NCBI GenBank assembly: GCA_017562135.1
Contig: QEYB01000448.1
Location: 1,302,001 to 1,366,000, forward strand
DNA length: 64,000 nucleotides
Origin: Dipylidium caninum
Lineage: Eukaryota > Platyhelminthes > Cestoda > Cyclophyllidea > Dipylidiidae
Reading direction: 5' to 3'
Shown here in pieces: positions 13,585-25,139 of this stretch (positions within the stretch are counted from its first letter, which is position 1; every line of letters starts with the position of its first letter). The position numbers and the translations under genes were made by a program. The notes under the pieces were generated by a model. It saw only the letters and a program-made list of their open reading frames with translations, did not search any database and was not told where the DNA came from.

Positions 13585-16500
13585 ATGACTCTTGCAGAAG
13601 ACGGAGGCGTATGTAGTGTGAAGCAAAGCTCAAGCGGGTGTTCGAAACTGAGCCTTAAAAAGATATCCGGCCATAAGGTAGAAAAAATAATCGATGCTTG
13701 GCCCGCACATTCTATTATTTGGTCAACCACTAACACACCCGATTTTGCTAAGACTGGCAGTGTGGTTTCTGCACTCAAAGTACAACCAAGTAAAATCAAC
13801 TTTCATTATAAATCAGAACTGCAAAAACGTGTAGTAAAGCCCAAATTTTTGGAAGTTGTGGAGGCCACGCTACGCAGTCGTTTAGAAGAAATAGGCCTCT
13901 CAAAAGCCGAACCATGTATAGAACGCCTGTGTGTAGGTTTAAGAACTTGTAATTTTCAAAGGTATTTCGAGAAGCTTTCGATACTTTGATATCAAATTTC
14001 AAGACTTATCAACCGCTCCTCACCTCAATCAAAAAAGAGTATGAGGGGGTTCTCCAACATTTCAGAGACGTTGCCAAACAACTTGGGCCGATTCAAGTAT
14101 AATAACTCAGAGTTTGACGATTGTTTTCATAGGAGACTCTTTATACAGTCACCAATGAATATGAAAAAAGAATTATTTTAGGATTAAACCAGCAAAATGA
14201 AGGTCTGCGTTAAATAGTGGTAACTTTGTAGAGATCAAATCACTGAAAGAAAAGGTAGAGTACTTAGAAAACAAAATAAAAAGAATGAAGGAAGAGCGCA
14301 AAGACAACAAAGTTGCGGTGAGTGGAGTTATTAAATTAATTAGTTATTTTGTTACTTGTTAACACCAATGAAATAGGTCTATTTCTGGTACACATTCATC
14401 CTAAGCAGCTGCTTTATCTAATTCATAGGTTCATGCATAGTGTTGTAGCATTTAATTAAAAGCACGAAACATTTTTCTTTCAACGAATTACATAGACCCA
14501 ATAGGAAGTTTTACGCCTTTTGATAGCAAGATAAGTTGAACGAAAAGTTGGAAAATCTGTCGGACTCTCTGTTACGCGAATCAGACGCTCGAAAATTAGC
14601 AATACTAGATTTAAATCATCTGCGGACGGAGTACTCTGATCTTCTTGAGTATACCAAGGAACTTAATTATCAAGCTCAAGAAGTTGGGGATCCCACTATT
14701 CTGAAAATCGCACTCGAGTAAGTGAAAAACATTTAACAGTTTGTGTGCAATGTGTTAAACAAAGTCAAACGAAATCTCTTCGGTTTGAAGGCGAGCACAA
14801 GACGCGCATACGCAGGTTTTAAAGAAAATAGCTTATTACGAAGCGGAATACAGCGATATTGTACCGAAGCGAGAATACGAAGAACTCCGAAATCGGTTGT
14901 TACTTACTGAATCCGAACTAGATGAATTCAAAATCCACTATAACCGACTCGACGCTCAACTAGTGTGAGTGTGGGTATTTTAATGAGTCGAAGATATAGA
15001 AAATTTTCTGGAGTGTTCAAAGATGTGTGAAAAATACGTTTACTTCGTTTTATATATATTAATTTAGTAAAAAAATGGATGAGCTGGCGACAGCGGTTAA
15101 GGAGAAGAAGGAATTAGCAGAAATGCTTGCTGCACTGCAGAAAGTTTCGACACCGCGGTAGGTAACGTTTACTACTGTCTACTGGTGAATTGTACATTCC
15201 TTTATATTTTCAAACACGACTCATATCACACTTAAACAGACATTTCGGAATTGTTTTATTATAATCGACTCGATTTAATCAACAGTAGGTACCTTACAGA
15301 CACAATACTGCTGCACTTGATGCCATTACCCGTTTTTTAGAAATCATTCGAAAATTGTAAACTTTACAAGCAAGCAGCCATCATTGCAGACGTATATCCC
15401 CGTTTTAAATATAATATCTGTTAAAATACGTCAAAATGCCTTGTTAAAATCATTTAGAACATTTTACTCGAGCAGTGCAAATTATGGAAGTAAAAGCCTC
15501 ATACCTGAGAATAAAACCGGCGTCCTAGCTCTTGGCGTCCCGATACAAACTTTGGATCCTAGGACAGAAATGCGCTAGATGCATCCGCAACAGCGATAAA
15601 GCTGTTTATAATTCCAACATGGCCGTCCATTTGAAGCAAGAATAATTGATCTGACCACGTGCCTCGTGTGTGGACGGTAATGGCCAAGGCCGAGTGGAAG
15701 GAAGTGATGTTAGTCGCCTCAAAGTCCGCACCAGGCAATGAGTAAAGCAGCGAACCGCTTAGAGCTGAACCAATATGTTCGTTTTCGCCATATTATTCAT
15801 AACATAACGTAACATATTAAAACATCAGGAAACCCCTATTCCTCAAACGTGTAAGATGTATTTCACTAACTAAACTCTTTTGCCATCACTAAATGTCTTG
15901 AGTTGTTCAAAGGAGAAGAGGAATGACATTTTTGTGCTTTCAAGGCCTGAGTGGTCACGTGTCGCCACTTTGGTGCCCCGGTGGACGTAAGCGCTGGCAG
16001 CAGTTGACAACTGGGAAGAGTTCAAGAGATAAACTGACGATTCTTTCCACAGAATTGGCAGGCGACATGCGCGGAGTTCCCCTTGCCACTTCAGATAGTA
16101 AGGAAGTAGAGGTGAGTCTATCAGCCGACGCAGGGACAACCCGCTCAACCACGACATCTGCCCCAACGATCACGACTGCGGCGGCAGCACCGCCATCCAC
16201 CGTCGATGCTCTTCATCATGCAGTTGATTCTGATAACGATGATAGAGGCCTTATTTGACAACTTCGTTTACAACCTGAAGAACTACCAAATGACAAGAGT
16301 TATGCGCAAAATATTGATGAGATCTGTGATCAATTGTTGTGTTTACAAATTATTTATATCACATTGATTATGTATGATTCTATTCTCATATCAGTCCAAT
16401 AAAACACACAAAATGCAGTAAAATTATTCTACACGTGGGTTGTTATGACAGATGTGACTACCTCCCAAAAAAGTGGTATTGAATTTGGAGAAAGTTACCT

Positions 16501-19500
16501 CAAGTTGTCTATTGTACGACAAAGTAGAGGTCACATTACTCCGTTGAAGTTCCAACCTTGTTCGTTCCGGTTGTTGTTTTCATAGTTTTGTTCCTATTCC
16601 AAATAATGGAATGACTGTTCAGACGACGCGCACTTGTGTTATGTAGGCAGCAGCGAGGAAAGTGCCCAAATTCCTAGAGGGATGTCTGCATCTACCACCA
16701 CGTCTCTTGCCCAGGCGCGATCTCCTGCTGCTGCTCGAACACATTTGGCTCGCCAGGCAGAAGCAGTTGGCTGACTATCTCGTGAGTTAACTTCCACTTA
16801 CTACTATGCCACCAGGCTTAGTCCCCCCTCACTAGTGTTGACGTGCTAAATTCTTCCTCTGTGTAGAATGTAAGCAATTGAGATTTCGAAGACACCTACC
16901 CCTCCCCCACTGCCCGCTAGTATCTAACTTCTTCTCTTCGACTCACATGAGCCCTGCGAGGAACGGCTGCATAAATCGCCTTTCACGTCCTCTTCCGATG
17001 ATGTACATACTTGAGCCTAATTGCCCACGATGTGGCAGACATCAAGGTGATCCCGCTTATTAAGACTTAGTGTATTCTTCCCCATGTAGGGTGAGTGCAA
17101 CACTCGCGGGGTCCACTTTGCTGCAGAGAACACTTCTCGTCTCGGACCCACGATGTGGCGAGACCCTTTGCAGCCATCGATACCGCCGCAGAACTGTTTC
17201 AACGACACGGTGGTTTGCGAGCCAGTCTAGAGAGTGGGTCATGGGTTCTGGCTTTGATCATAAGGGTTGCGGAGGAGCTTCTGAGAAATCAGCTGAAGAA
17301 CATTCGACTCTGTGTTTCATGCAGATGGCACCTCGTTGTGACGCTGTGAAATTAGCTCGGCGAAAATAATCGTCACTGCATTTGCGGTCTAACTGTTAGG
17401 CGGTCATTCTGTGTTTGGGCAAAAATACCATTCTCATTCTATGCTTATGCTCACAATTTTTAATATCCATGTGTACACTTGGCTGAGCTGCCTCACACTC
17501 TCTTAGGAAAGTCGTGAGTCTGTCCTTCAACCGTATAATGTAAGCTAATTTGCCAATGGTTTCAGCTCTCCACACACACCTCAGGGGTGGGTGCATGGAG
17601 TTCCGTTTTGCTTCTCCCTACTTTCATACGACACGCTGGAAGCGCTCGATGACTAGCGCTTCTCTCGGAAAACATGAAATAAGGTCAAATTCACGTGCAA
17701 ATAACTTGGTAATTTCGAACAAAAATGGGTCCGGAGGCCCTGACATAACTCGAAGCAGGACTTAACCACAACCGGTGGGTGTATATGAAAATCACCCAAA
17801 AAAACATTTGGTAAGGCGCCATAATAGCCACAGGCACCAATAGGCCTAAAGGGACTCCAGACAGAAGGTTTCAGTAAAATTGGCAGGAAGAGAGGTCTTT
17901 CCATATCCCGACTTTCGAATCCGCTGGTTCTTTCCCGTGTGGCCTTTGCATCTCGAGGGCATCACAGTGTCAGCATCCACAGAGCGCTCATGGTAGGAGA
18001 TCTGAGGGGACAAAGCTCTATTTCTAGAAATTGTCACTTTCTTTGAGATCACCCAGAGGGAAGATTTTTGGGCCTGTCGGCCCGATTTCCTACGAGTTTT
18101 ATAAGTGCTTAGAGGTAATCAACCCCCCACCAGTATTATCGGCACCTAATTTGTAACCCAGTGAGGGAGTTTTAGTGGCGCACACTGAAGTCTGTCTGAC
18201 GGGATGACGAAACTGCAGCGTGTACTGAGCCATGATTTGGACCGGGTGTTCTTAACGTGCATGTACACGGTTGACAGCTGGAACTAAGGGTCTCAGTGGA
18301 TCCTTCACATTCTCTTTTTCCGCGGTAATTTGTCAATTTGCACTTGTCAAGCAAAATACTGTCTATGGTTGTCCGGTCAACCTTATAATCTCGTTTCAAT
18401 GAGACGGTGAATTCCAAACCAGTTTAAATGGCGGAGCATAGGTTTTGAGTCTGATTATGAAGGGTGTGAAGGAGCTTCTAGTAAACTAGCTGAAGATCAT
18501 CTGACTTTGTGTTTCATGCATCCATGGCTACGTAGTGACATGGTTCAGTTATGTCATGCGAGAAATCTGACATTTACTGCCATTATTCGTCGGTCTACTT
18601 GTCACACTGTCATTCTGTGTTAGGATAACAGCAGGTGCTCCTACCGTTTTGTTTCAATTTTATAGCCACCAGACTATTAGGAGCAGTGAAATTCATCAAG
18701 CACAATTAAATCACTCCCAACATCTCATAAATGCCTCCAACAATGCCTTGGCTGTGGGAGAGTAGATTTTTCTTACTTGTACCAACACTTAAAATAAAAT
18801 CTGAATCGCCTTTCCCTCTCCAGACGTGTCTTGCAACTGGTGAATCATCGAGATTACCGAGATTCAACGAGTTCTTATTCAAGTTCTTAAAAAGGGCCTT
18901 CGGAGTGGAGAGTATTCGGCGCGAATGGGCCCTCTCGCTTTATACTGCGGGCAGCGTGATGACCGAGTGCGAGGACATCGTCCGCTTCAGGAAAGTCGTT
19001 GATAACGAGGTTGGTTACGCGAAACCCCCACCCACTTCTTACCCCTATCTCTCATTTTTGCCATTTACTTATTTAATCTCGTACCTTATGTTAGGCAAAG
19101 TTGCGAAATTTCTCTTGTGGCATTATTCCCCCTCACTGCCTTGCGCTAAAAAGTAAAGAAATGATTTCCCTAAAAGATGAGTGCATCACGGTAATGGGGA
19201 AATATATTGTGGAATTTGGAATTCGCCTTCCCTAAAACGGTTTGGAAGTGGTTAATTGTTGTATGTGAAGAGTATATTCACGTTCCGCCTCGTTCCTGCT
19301 GTCGTGTGTCTTTACGCCTCAGCTGGCACATCGAGAAGGGAAGCACCGTGACATGGTAGGTAAAGTAGAATGGAGACCCCCCACTTGTAAGTGGAATTTT
19401 CAAGATGGCTTTGGTGCATTTTTCCCCAACAATTAACTGTTAGTTTCCAGAGTATGAAAGGTTTTTTGAAAACAGCACCGGCAATTTTTCAAGTTATTGG

Positions 19501-22500
19501 CTTCGATTGATGCAATTTCCATTAACCTATACGACTTTCTGCCAAAGATTTGGCAAGTTATATATGCCTTTTGAAAAAAGTGTATTTTTGAGTTAATGAA
19601 CTACCCGAAATCTTTATAATATCATCACGGGCATTTTACTTTTTTTCACCCCAAAAAATAATTCATGATTACAAAGAAGGCAAAAATCGGTCGGTGAAAT
19701 ATTGGATGATGAATATGAAAGACGCGGTAAAAGTTTGTTACTTCATTGAAGCTCCCATGTCGTCGTCGTCGTCTTCATAGTCGTAGTCATCCAGCGTTGC
19801 CATCACGAAGAAATGCCGCTGCGCCATGTCGAGTGAGCAGAGCTGGTCGTCTCTTTCTTCCTAAGTCACCTCTCATGCAACATGCCGACTTCATGCGCCT
19901 CAACAGAACTCCACCGCTGTTATGGTTTCGCTCGGTTGTAGGAAGAAAGGCAGGCAAAGTGGATGATCGCTTCGTTGGCACTCCACCCTATGCTAACCGC
20001 AACCCTCTTTTTCTTTTCAATGAAACTTCTCCTTGGAAATGTGTCCCGCGACTTTATTCTTATCCACTCATGTGCTCTATCGCTTCCGATTGTCGTCGGG
20101 GAGCCCATGTTAATGCCAAGTGTTGATTTGGCACAAAAACGGTGGCCATCGGGGATTGCGATGGGCGCTCGGTCATCCATCTGCAGTCGCGCCAGTCCCT
20201 TCACACCACCGCCACACTTGAGTCCATCTACTTCCCCTGCCACTTGTTGTGCCCCGGTGATTTAACACAGCCGTCGCTGTGTGGGTGTGTGGATCGGATT
20301 CAACAGTCGTCGTCCTTCATTCTTCCCCCTCGCTGCCAACATAGGCCGGTAGGCTCGTTGACGACACCGAAATTGGCAGAAGGCATTTGTTGGAACCAAC
20401 AGCGGGCACTTTTACATTAGCGAATCCATCCCCGAATGCCTCGTTAACGGTTTACAAAGCCACTTGAGCTGCCCTATGATTCAAATGGAACTCGTACAAG
20501 AAAAGTAGATGTAAACCGAACTTAATTCCTATCTGGTTCCGACGAAAAGTAAGATAAAAATTGGGTACGAACATGAAAAAAAAATTAGAAAATGGGTGAA
20601 ATAAATATTTTAAAATTAATAAGTAAAAGTATTGAGCGCACGCGTTACAGTGTACCTCTCGCAGTCGCAGCTGAAGACAGACTAATCATAAATGTCCGTT
20701 CCCTATTCTGCAATCTAACACTTGGGAGATTCGTATTATTTTCGTTAATGCTCAAAAACCCGGCAAACAAGAAGTCAGAGTGTAAAACAGCAAAACTACG
20801 CACACAACATCGAGGAAGTGTATGATGCATGATGTTTTTTATCAGAAGAATCCCATTTGTGGATATTAGTCGTGTTTTGTGAACTCTAGTGAACTAAAAT
20901 CGCTCTGATGAAACTGCAATAAGTTTTTGCTAATAGGAACGAGGTTGATTGCTGTAGTACACAGGATTAAACAATGTTTAACCTGACAGTGATGAAAGCA
21001 AGCGATGTCGGACTAATGCTGTCTTATGCCGTTGCATGAAGGTGGACGAAGCATACCACTGGTACTTGTACTCGCTGACGGGTCGACTGTTCAACCAGTT
21101 GCGCGAACTGGCGAATGCCACTGCCATCGCCCTCGCACTTTCCACAGAACCAACGGCCACGCCGGAGAAAGAGCCGGTTGCAGACACGACAATGCCAACG
21201 ACTGAGGCCGCGGCGCCGGGCACGGGGAAAAGTGAATGCCGACTCACTGTTCAGCAATTGGGGATAGTGCTGGCCAAATTCTTTCAGTGCGAGCCTCAAC
21301 ATCCTTCTATAGTGAAGATGGTGCAAGCCGCTCTTGCACACGAAGACGATGGCAGCGAGGAAGGAGAACCCACAACACCCCAAGTCATCGCTATGGATAC
21401 AGTGGTCTGCCTCGAAAAACTCTTTCACCAAGTCTGGATTTGTGGACTTCTGTGGCCTTGCCATGCAATCGTGTAAAACACTTCTTTTCTTCCCCACAGT
21501 CGCCTGGAGAACCACTGCCGCACTTTGTACACGCACTCGTAAGCCAGCTGGAGCAGGGTCGAAAGGCAACAGTCGACCACATCATCATGGAAATTCATAG
21601 GCGAAAGTCAAAAGATGGGTAGGTTGGCTTTTTCTCAATTGTAAATACGAATGTGAGTGCGCTAGATAGTGTGAAACGAAGATAAACGTCCCCACAAATC
21701 AAGAGTTAGTCAAAACCAAGTATGTGACGCAAACCGCAATAAAGTCATAAATAGCACGCAAAACAAGCAACCCTTATTTTTCATTGGCAAGAACTTGCAA
21801 CCTTAAAAATGGTGACTGACTTCGCAGAGATTTGAGTGTATACAAATTAACATGTGGCCTTGCTGGCCTTAAAAATTTCTCAGCGCCAAAGCATTGCGAA
21901 ATCGTCTATATAGCACAAAAGGAAATTGTTTGCTGACAATTTCCTCCAGATATAACGGCAGGCGACTTTTACTCCATAGTTTTGGCTAGTTTAAAGGTCG
22001 TCTGCCATTCACGTAAAGCTTAGAAACTCAGTTTCCATATTCACACGACTACAGTAATGTTTGTAGAGCCTAAATAATCGCAAATTGTCTTCATTTGCAA
22101 GCACTGCTTCATTGGTGACACCAGCCGAAGTACTGGAGGCAATAAAAGTCGTGAGACCAGAACTTGAGTCGGTACTCGCCTCCTCGCCCAACTGTTTCGT
22201 CCTGCCCGATGGGGCGGAGGCTCCAGAGGGGGCGAAAGCAAATTCTCGGGTGGTTCCCGTAACCGACGCGACAGTCTGTGACCTCGACGAGACGAGCGCG
22301 ACGCGAGAGGAACAGGCGCTCGCTTGGGCACGTTGCATGTTTGACGAGAAGGAGGGGAAGAACTACCTAACTTCCACTATTCACTGGGTCTTCCAAACCG
22401 ATGATCGACAGACAACGGCTAGCAGTGATAACATTCCAATGGCGGTATTGGAACGTCGTCTTCGTGGTGCCAACATCAAGGCAAACAACAAAATCACGAG

Positions 22501-22507
22501 CAATTAA
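13585..22507 (+). CDS. TSNAXIP1: TSNAXIP1-like coiled-coil protein, with a frameshift in exon 8
   Basis: Similar to translin-associated factor X-interacting protein 1, known as a testis/ciliary-type coiled-coil protein; function here is inferred only. Exons: 13585-13932, 13962-14096, 14133-14202, 14232-14317, 14527-14717, 14791-14964, 15068-15157, 15945-16111, 16647-16781, 18824-19009, 21042-21431, 21500-21618 and 22102-22507. This gives about 831 aa if the frameshift is discounted. The N-terminal domain is marked by VFREAFDTLISNFKTYQPLL and then IKKEYEGVLQHFRDVAKQL in exon 2. A coiled coil follows in exons 3-7. The motif TPR-PEW spans exons 7-8, then GGRKRWQQLTTGKSS. Exons 9-10 carry VPKFLEG and FNEFLFKFLKRAFGVESI. 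A degenerate EF-hand-like region lies in exons 11-13. In exon 8 the PEW part and the GGRKRW part are one base out of frame, at CCCC 15976-15979. AATAAA at 22549-22554 is a plausible poly(A) signal. Confidence 0.78.
15341..15578 (+). CDS. Possible alternative terminal exon of the TSNAXIP1-like gene
   Basis: After exon 7 (donor at 15158, phase 2) an acceptor CGTTTTTTAG ends at 15340. It opens a 78-codon frame that joins in phase and ends in TAG at 15576-15578. The peptide runs from NHSKIVNFTSKQ to LDPRTEMR and resembles nothing I recognise. It would give a short isoform of about 380 residues that stops before the frameshifted exon 8. The length of open frame is modestly unlikely by chance. No poly(A) signal was seen nearby, so this may be a coincidence. 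Confidence 0.3.
16667..18340 (+). repeat. Left arm of a large inverted repeat
   Basis: This arm begins inside exon 9 of the TSNAXIP1-like gene and extends through most of intron 9. Its reverse complement recurs at about 25140-26797. Positions 16734-17797 pair with 25667-26730 at a constant coordinate sum of 43464, with no difference seen in the stretches compared and all overlapping reading frames identical. Outside this core the match falls: five mismatches in the first 67 bp, and many substitutions and indels from 17798 onward. The distal boundary near 18340 is approximate. No transposase or reverse transcriptase frame is present. Confidence 0.93.
18441..18630 (+). repeat. Degraded third copy of part of the repeat
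   Basis: This segment resembles 17244-17420 in the same orientation. Shared landmarks include GGTTnTGnnTnTGATnAT at the start, GGAGCTTCT, then TGTGTTTCATGCA, and CATTCTGTGTT near the end. It has many substitutions, so it is older than the inverted pair. Its presence shows that the repeat unit has been copied more than once at this locus. Confidence 0.7.
19010..21041. other. Intron 10 of the TSNAXIP1-like gene
   Basis: A 2.0 kb intron in phase 0, from GTTGGT at 19010 to CATGAAG at 21041. Several overlapping frames at 19746-20420 are open on both strands, but they have no recognisable product and no supporting splice pattern. They look like chance frames in GC-richer sequence. Confidence 0.5.
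21619..22101. other. Intron 12 of the TSNAXIP1-like gene
   Basis: A phase-2 intron from GTAGGT at 21619 to TTTGCAAG at 22101. It joins the exon ending HRRKSKD to the last exon beginning TASLVTPAEVLEA. No other feature was seen in it. Confidence 0.6.
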
Positions 22508-22998
22508 AAAATCCCCAAATTTGGTGACTTGTGATCATGTGTCCATTGAATAAATTTTCAATATAAAAACACCATCATTTTGTTATTCGAGCTTCTATTA
22601 GAGAACCGCAAAATTGCGATTAACGAGGACAACGCAGACGCGACTAAGCAACCGTTCTTTTAATAACTATTTTCTGCGATAAATAGGTGTAAGTATAAAA
22701 CATCAAATACTTTCCCTATCTGCAATGCTAATCCTGCAAGTACGGTAGCACCCAAACACGCAGATCAGATGGCGGGAACTCTTACAACACCCCAAAACCC
22801 TTTAGACCGCACACAAACTGATCGCCTTCAACGCCCCAGTCAGACCCACTACTCGTAGAATTGACTTCTCATTCAATAAAAAGAAGCATTTCGATGCACA
22901 TTTTCTTTTAATTATTGGCGTATGTTCGTAAACCGTAATAGTGTCAAATGATCAAATCCAGAGAATAACTAACAAAATATTAAAACAATCATGGGCCT
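22508..22998. other. Convergent 3' region between the TSNAXIP1-like gene and cathepsin D
   Basis: Both genes end into this 491 bp. AATAAA at 22549-22554 suits the plus-strand gene. ATTAAA on the minus strand at 22912-22907 is a candidate signal for the protease. No coding sequence was recognised. Confidence 0.5.
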
Positions 22999-24930
22999 CT
23001 ACATTTGTTGAGCAGGCAAAAGACGTGTCATCTGGATCACGTGGAAATTGCCACCGGCAAATGGAAGGAAGACAGGTGGTGAAAGTGTCGGCGCCTGCTT
23101 TTTCACTCGCGCAAATCCAATACGTTTCTGGCCCAGATCAAATATAGTGTAGTATTTACCAATGAAAACGTCACCCAAAATCCACATGGGATGATTGGGG
23201 ATGTCCATTCCCATAAAACCAAGCACACACAGTGTGAAACTACCTTCAGTCACCTGGAAAGGTAAAATTCACGTTAATGCACAAAATTTAGGTAAAATAA
23301 CGAGACGAAAGAAACCCACTTTAAAAATGTAATTTTCAGGAGTAAGTGTGAAGTTTACGGACTCGATTGTAAAGGTAATAGGTGGCAGAGAGGAGATGGA
23401 ATCGCATGGAACAACATATTTACCCCCCGGAACCGGGAGTGCTTTAATCAATTCAGCAAGACGGCGGACCGATTCGACAGGACCTACGATCAGTGAAGTG
23501 CCTGTGTCTGCTATTGCGTTGCAGTCGCCACTAGACAAGGGTTCAGCGTTGACCGAAATTCTAAAAGATAAATTGAAATTTACCCACTTTGAAGATGATC
23601 GGTAAGCGATAGATTATGTCACTCAACCTATTCAGTAAAACATTAGGTGTGGGCCAAAGATGCACAATATGTAAATGAACAATGTGATATCAGCGAGACA
23701 AGTTCGCCTAATAGCAGAAATGTAAACACCTTAAACCTACTAAACAGACGAAAAACAAAGACCGTTACCCTTGAACTTTGAATTCCCAGTACGCTTCATG
23801 TGTAACCGGAGTGTAAGTGATGGGCCCATCAATATAGGTCTCGTCAAAGCCACCAATCATCAATTCACCACCTATGACATCGGTTTCATTCCTGAATAAA
23901 CGTAAGAATATATTGCAAGGCGAATGAATGATTCAACGGATGTATGCTGTTGGAAAAAACGAGAATCCAATGAGCTCACCTATTCAAATAAAAGGCAAAG
24001 ACAGGTTCGGCAATAAGATTTCTGCGAATGAGATTATAAAAGACTGGCTCGACACCATCGACAGAAATTGAACTGAAACCCATTCCCAAAATTCCGTCAA
24101 ATTTAGCCATCACAAATACAATCCCTGGCTGTTTTTTGGTTGCCTCCGCGAATGTTTGATTCGGCGCTTGAATGTCGGATAACTGGAATTAGAAATGTCG
24201 TTCAGAGAAAATTGACGACTTAAAAATACCTTTATTGTATCCGTGCTTAGAAAACCAGAAATACTTCCCGTTCCATAATTTATAGAGAAATCTGTACCAT
24301 TTTTCATGTACGTAGTTGACTTTTTACTGTCATACTTGTGGTGCACCCAGCAAGCAAAGTCTAGCCAAGAGCACTTCTTAGATGGAACCCATAGGTTTGA
24401 TGAGCCGGTATCGAAAACGACCATAAACTTTTGACCGGGAGTCCCCAGTTCAATTTCACCGTAATATTGAGCCTAAAGCAAATAAATGTGATCGTAAGGG
24501 TCAATAAAAGCACAAGAAAATGGTTGCAAAATTCTAAGTTTATACAACCGGTCAGGAAATCGTTCCTGCTGATGTCCAACCACAGTATTGTGATAAAAAG
24601 TAGTTACCGGGCTACAAACCGACATTCCTGATAATAAGGTAATTGGTAAAGACAGATCTTCGACCACACTCTTGCAGTAAAAATGTAGGACATACGTCAA
24701 GATAATTTTCCAACGGTTCTGGATGTGGTCCGTGTAAACCGTAAGCTACGCTCCATCGGTTTTCCGTAAGTTTAAATGAATTTTGAACGTCATGATAAGC
24801 TCGAGGCCTTGTGGAGACCGGATGCAATGTTATTCTAGAAGTAAATTTTCTAGAAAGTAACACACCTTGCAACCCTCGTAGCCAAAACAAATGTCACGCA
24901 GAAGACGAGCAAAAAGAGCAGCTTCACCAT
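22999..24930 (-). CDS. CTSD: Cathepsin D-like aspartic protease, complete
   Basis: Pepsin-family (A1) endopeptidase of acidic lysosomal or gut compartments; in blood- and tissue-feeding flatworms this family digests host protein. Exons on the minus strand: 24930-24866, 24834-24696, 24472-24230, 24182-23980, 23891-23769, 23560-23320 and 23253-22999, giving 422 aa. Residues 1-17 form a signal peptide ([17 protein letters not shown]). The propeptide RITLHPV... follows. The mature start is near [16 protein letters not shown]. Catalytic Asp89 lies in [14 protein letters not shown], the flap Tyr in [11 protein letters not shown], and catalytic Asp276 in [13 protein letters not shown]. The cathepsin D type insert [14 protein letters not shown] and the C-terminal MGMDIPN...[12 protein letters not shown] are present. 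The vertebrate proline loop is reduced. About 35 residues extend past the usual end ([19 protein letters not shown] and on). All junctions keep frame; intron 1 is only 31 bp. The gene lies wholly between the inverted repeat arms. Confidence 0.97.
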
Positions 24931-25139
24931 CAGCCCCGTTATTTGCAGCCAATCGACAGACCGCTAGTTTGAAACACTCATTAAAATAATCAGGATCTAA
25001 TTGGATTTAATTATGGAGCATCGAAAATTGCTTCTTAAAGCGATACGATTGAAAGAACAATATTTATCTCTAAAAATGGCTGAATATGACTAGACAACAA
25101 AAGATCGCTTCAGTTTTAAATACCGGGACAATATGAATC

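Noticed and set aside
16878..17369. Identical short frames in both arms of the inverted repeat as a new gene
   Set aside because: They overlap one another on both strands, lack start context, and are identical only because the DNA is identical. Most lie within an intron, and no family resemblance was seen.
19746..20420. Stacked open frames on both strands in intron 10 of the TSNAXIP1-like gene
   Set aside because: Composition-driven open frames in GC-richer DNA. They have no motif, no consistent splice sites and no product.
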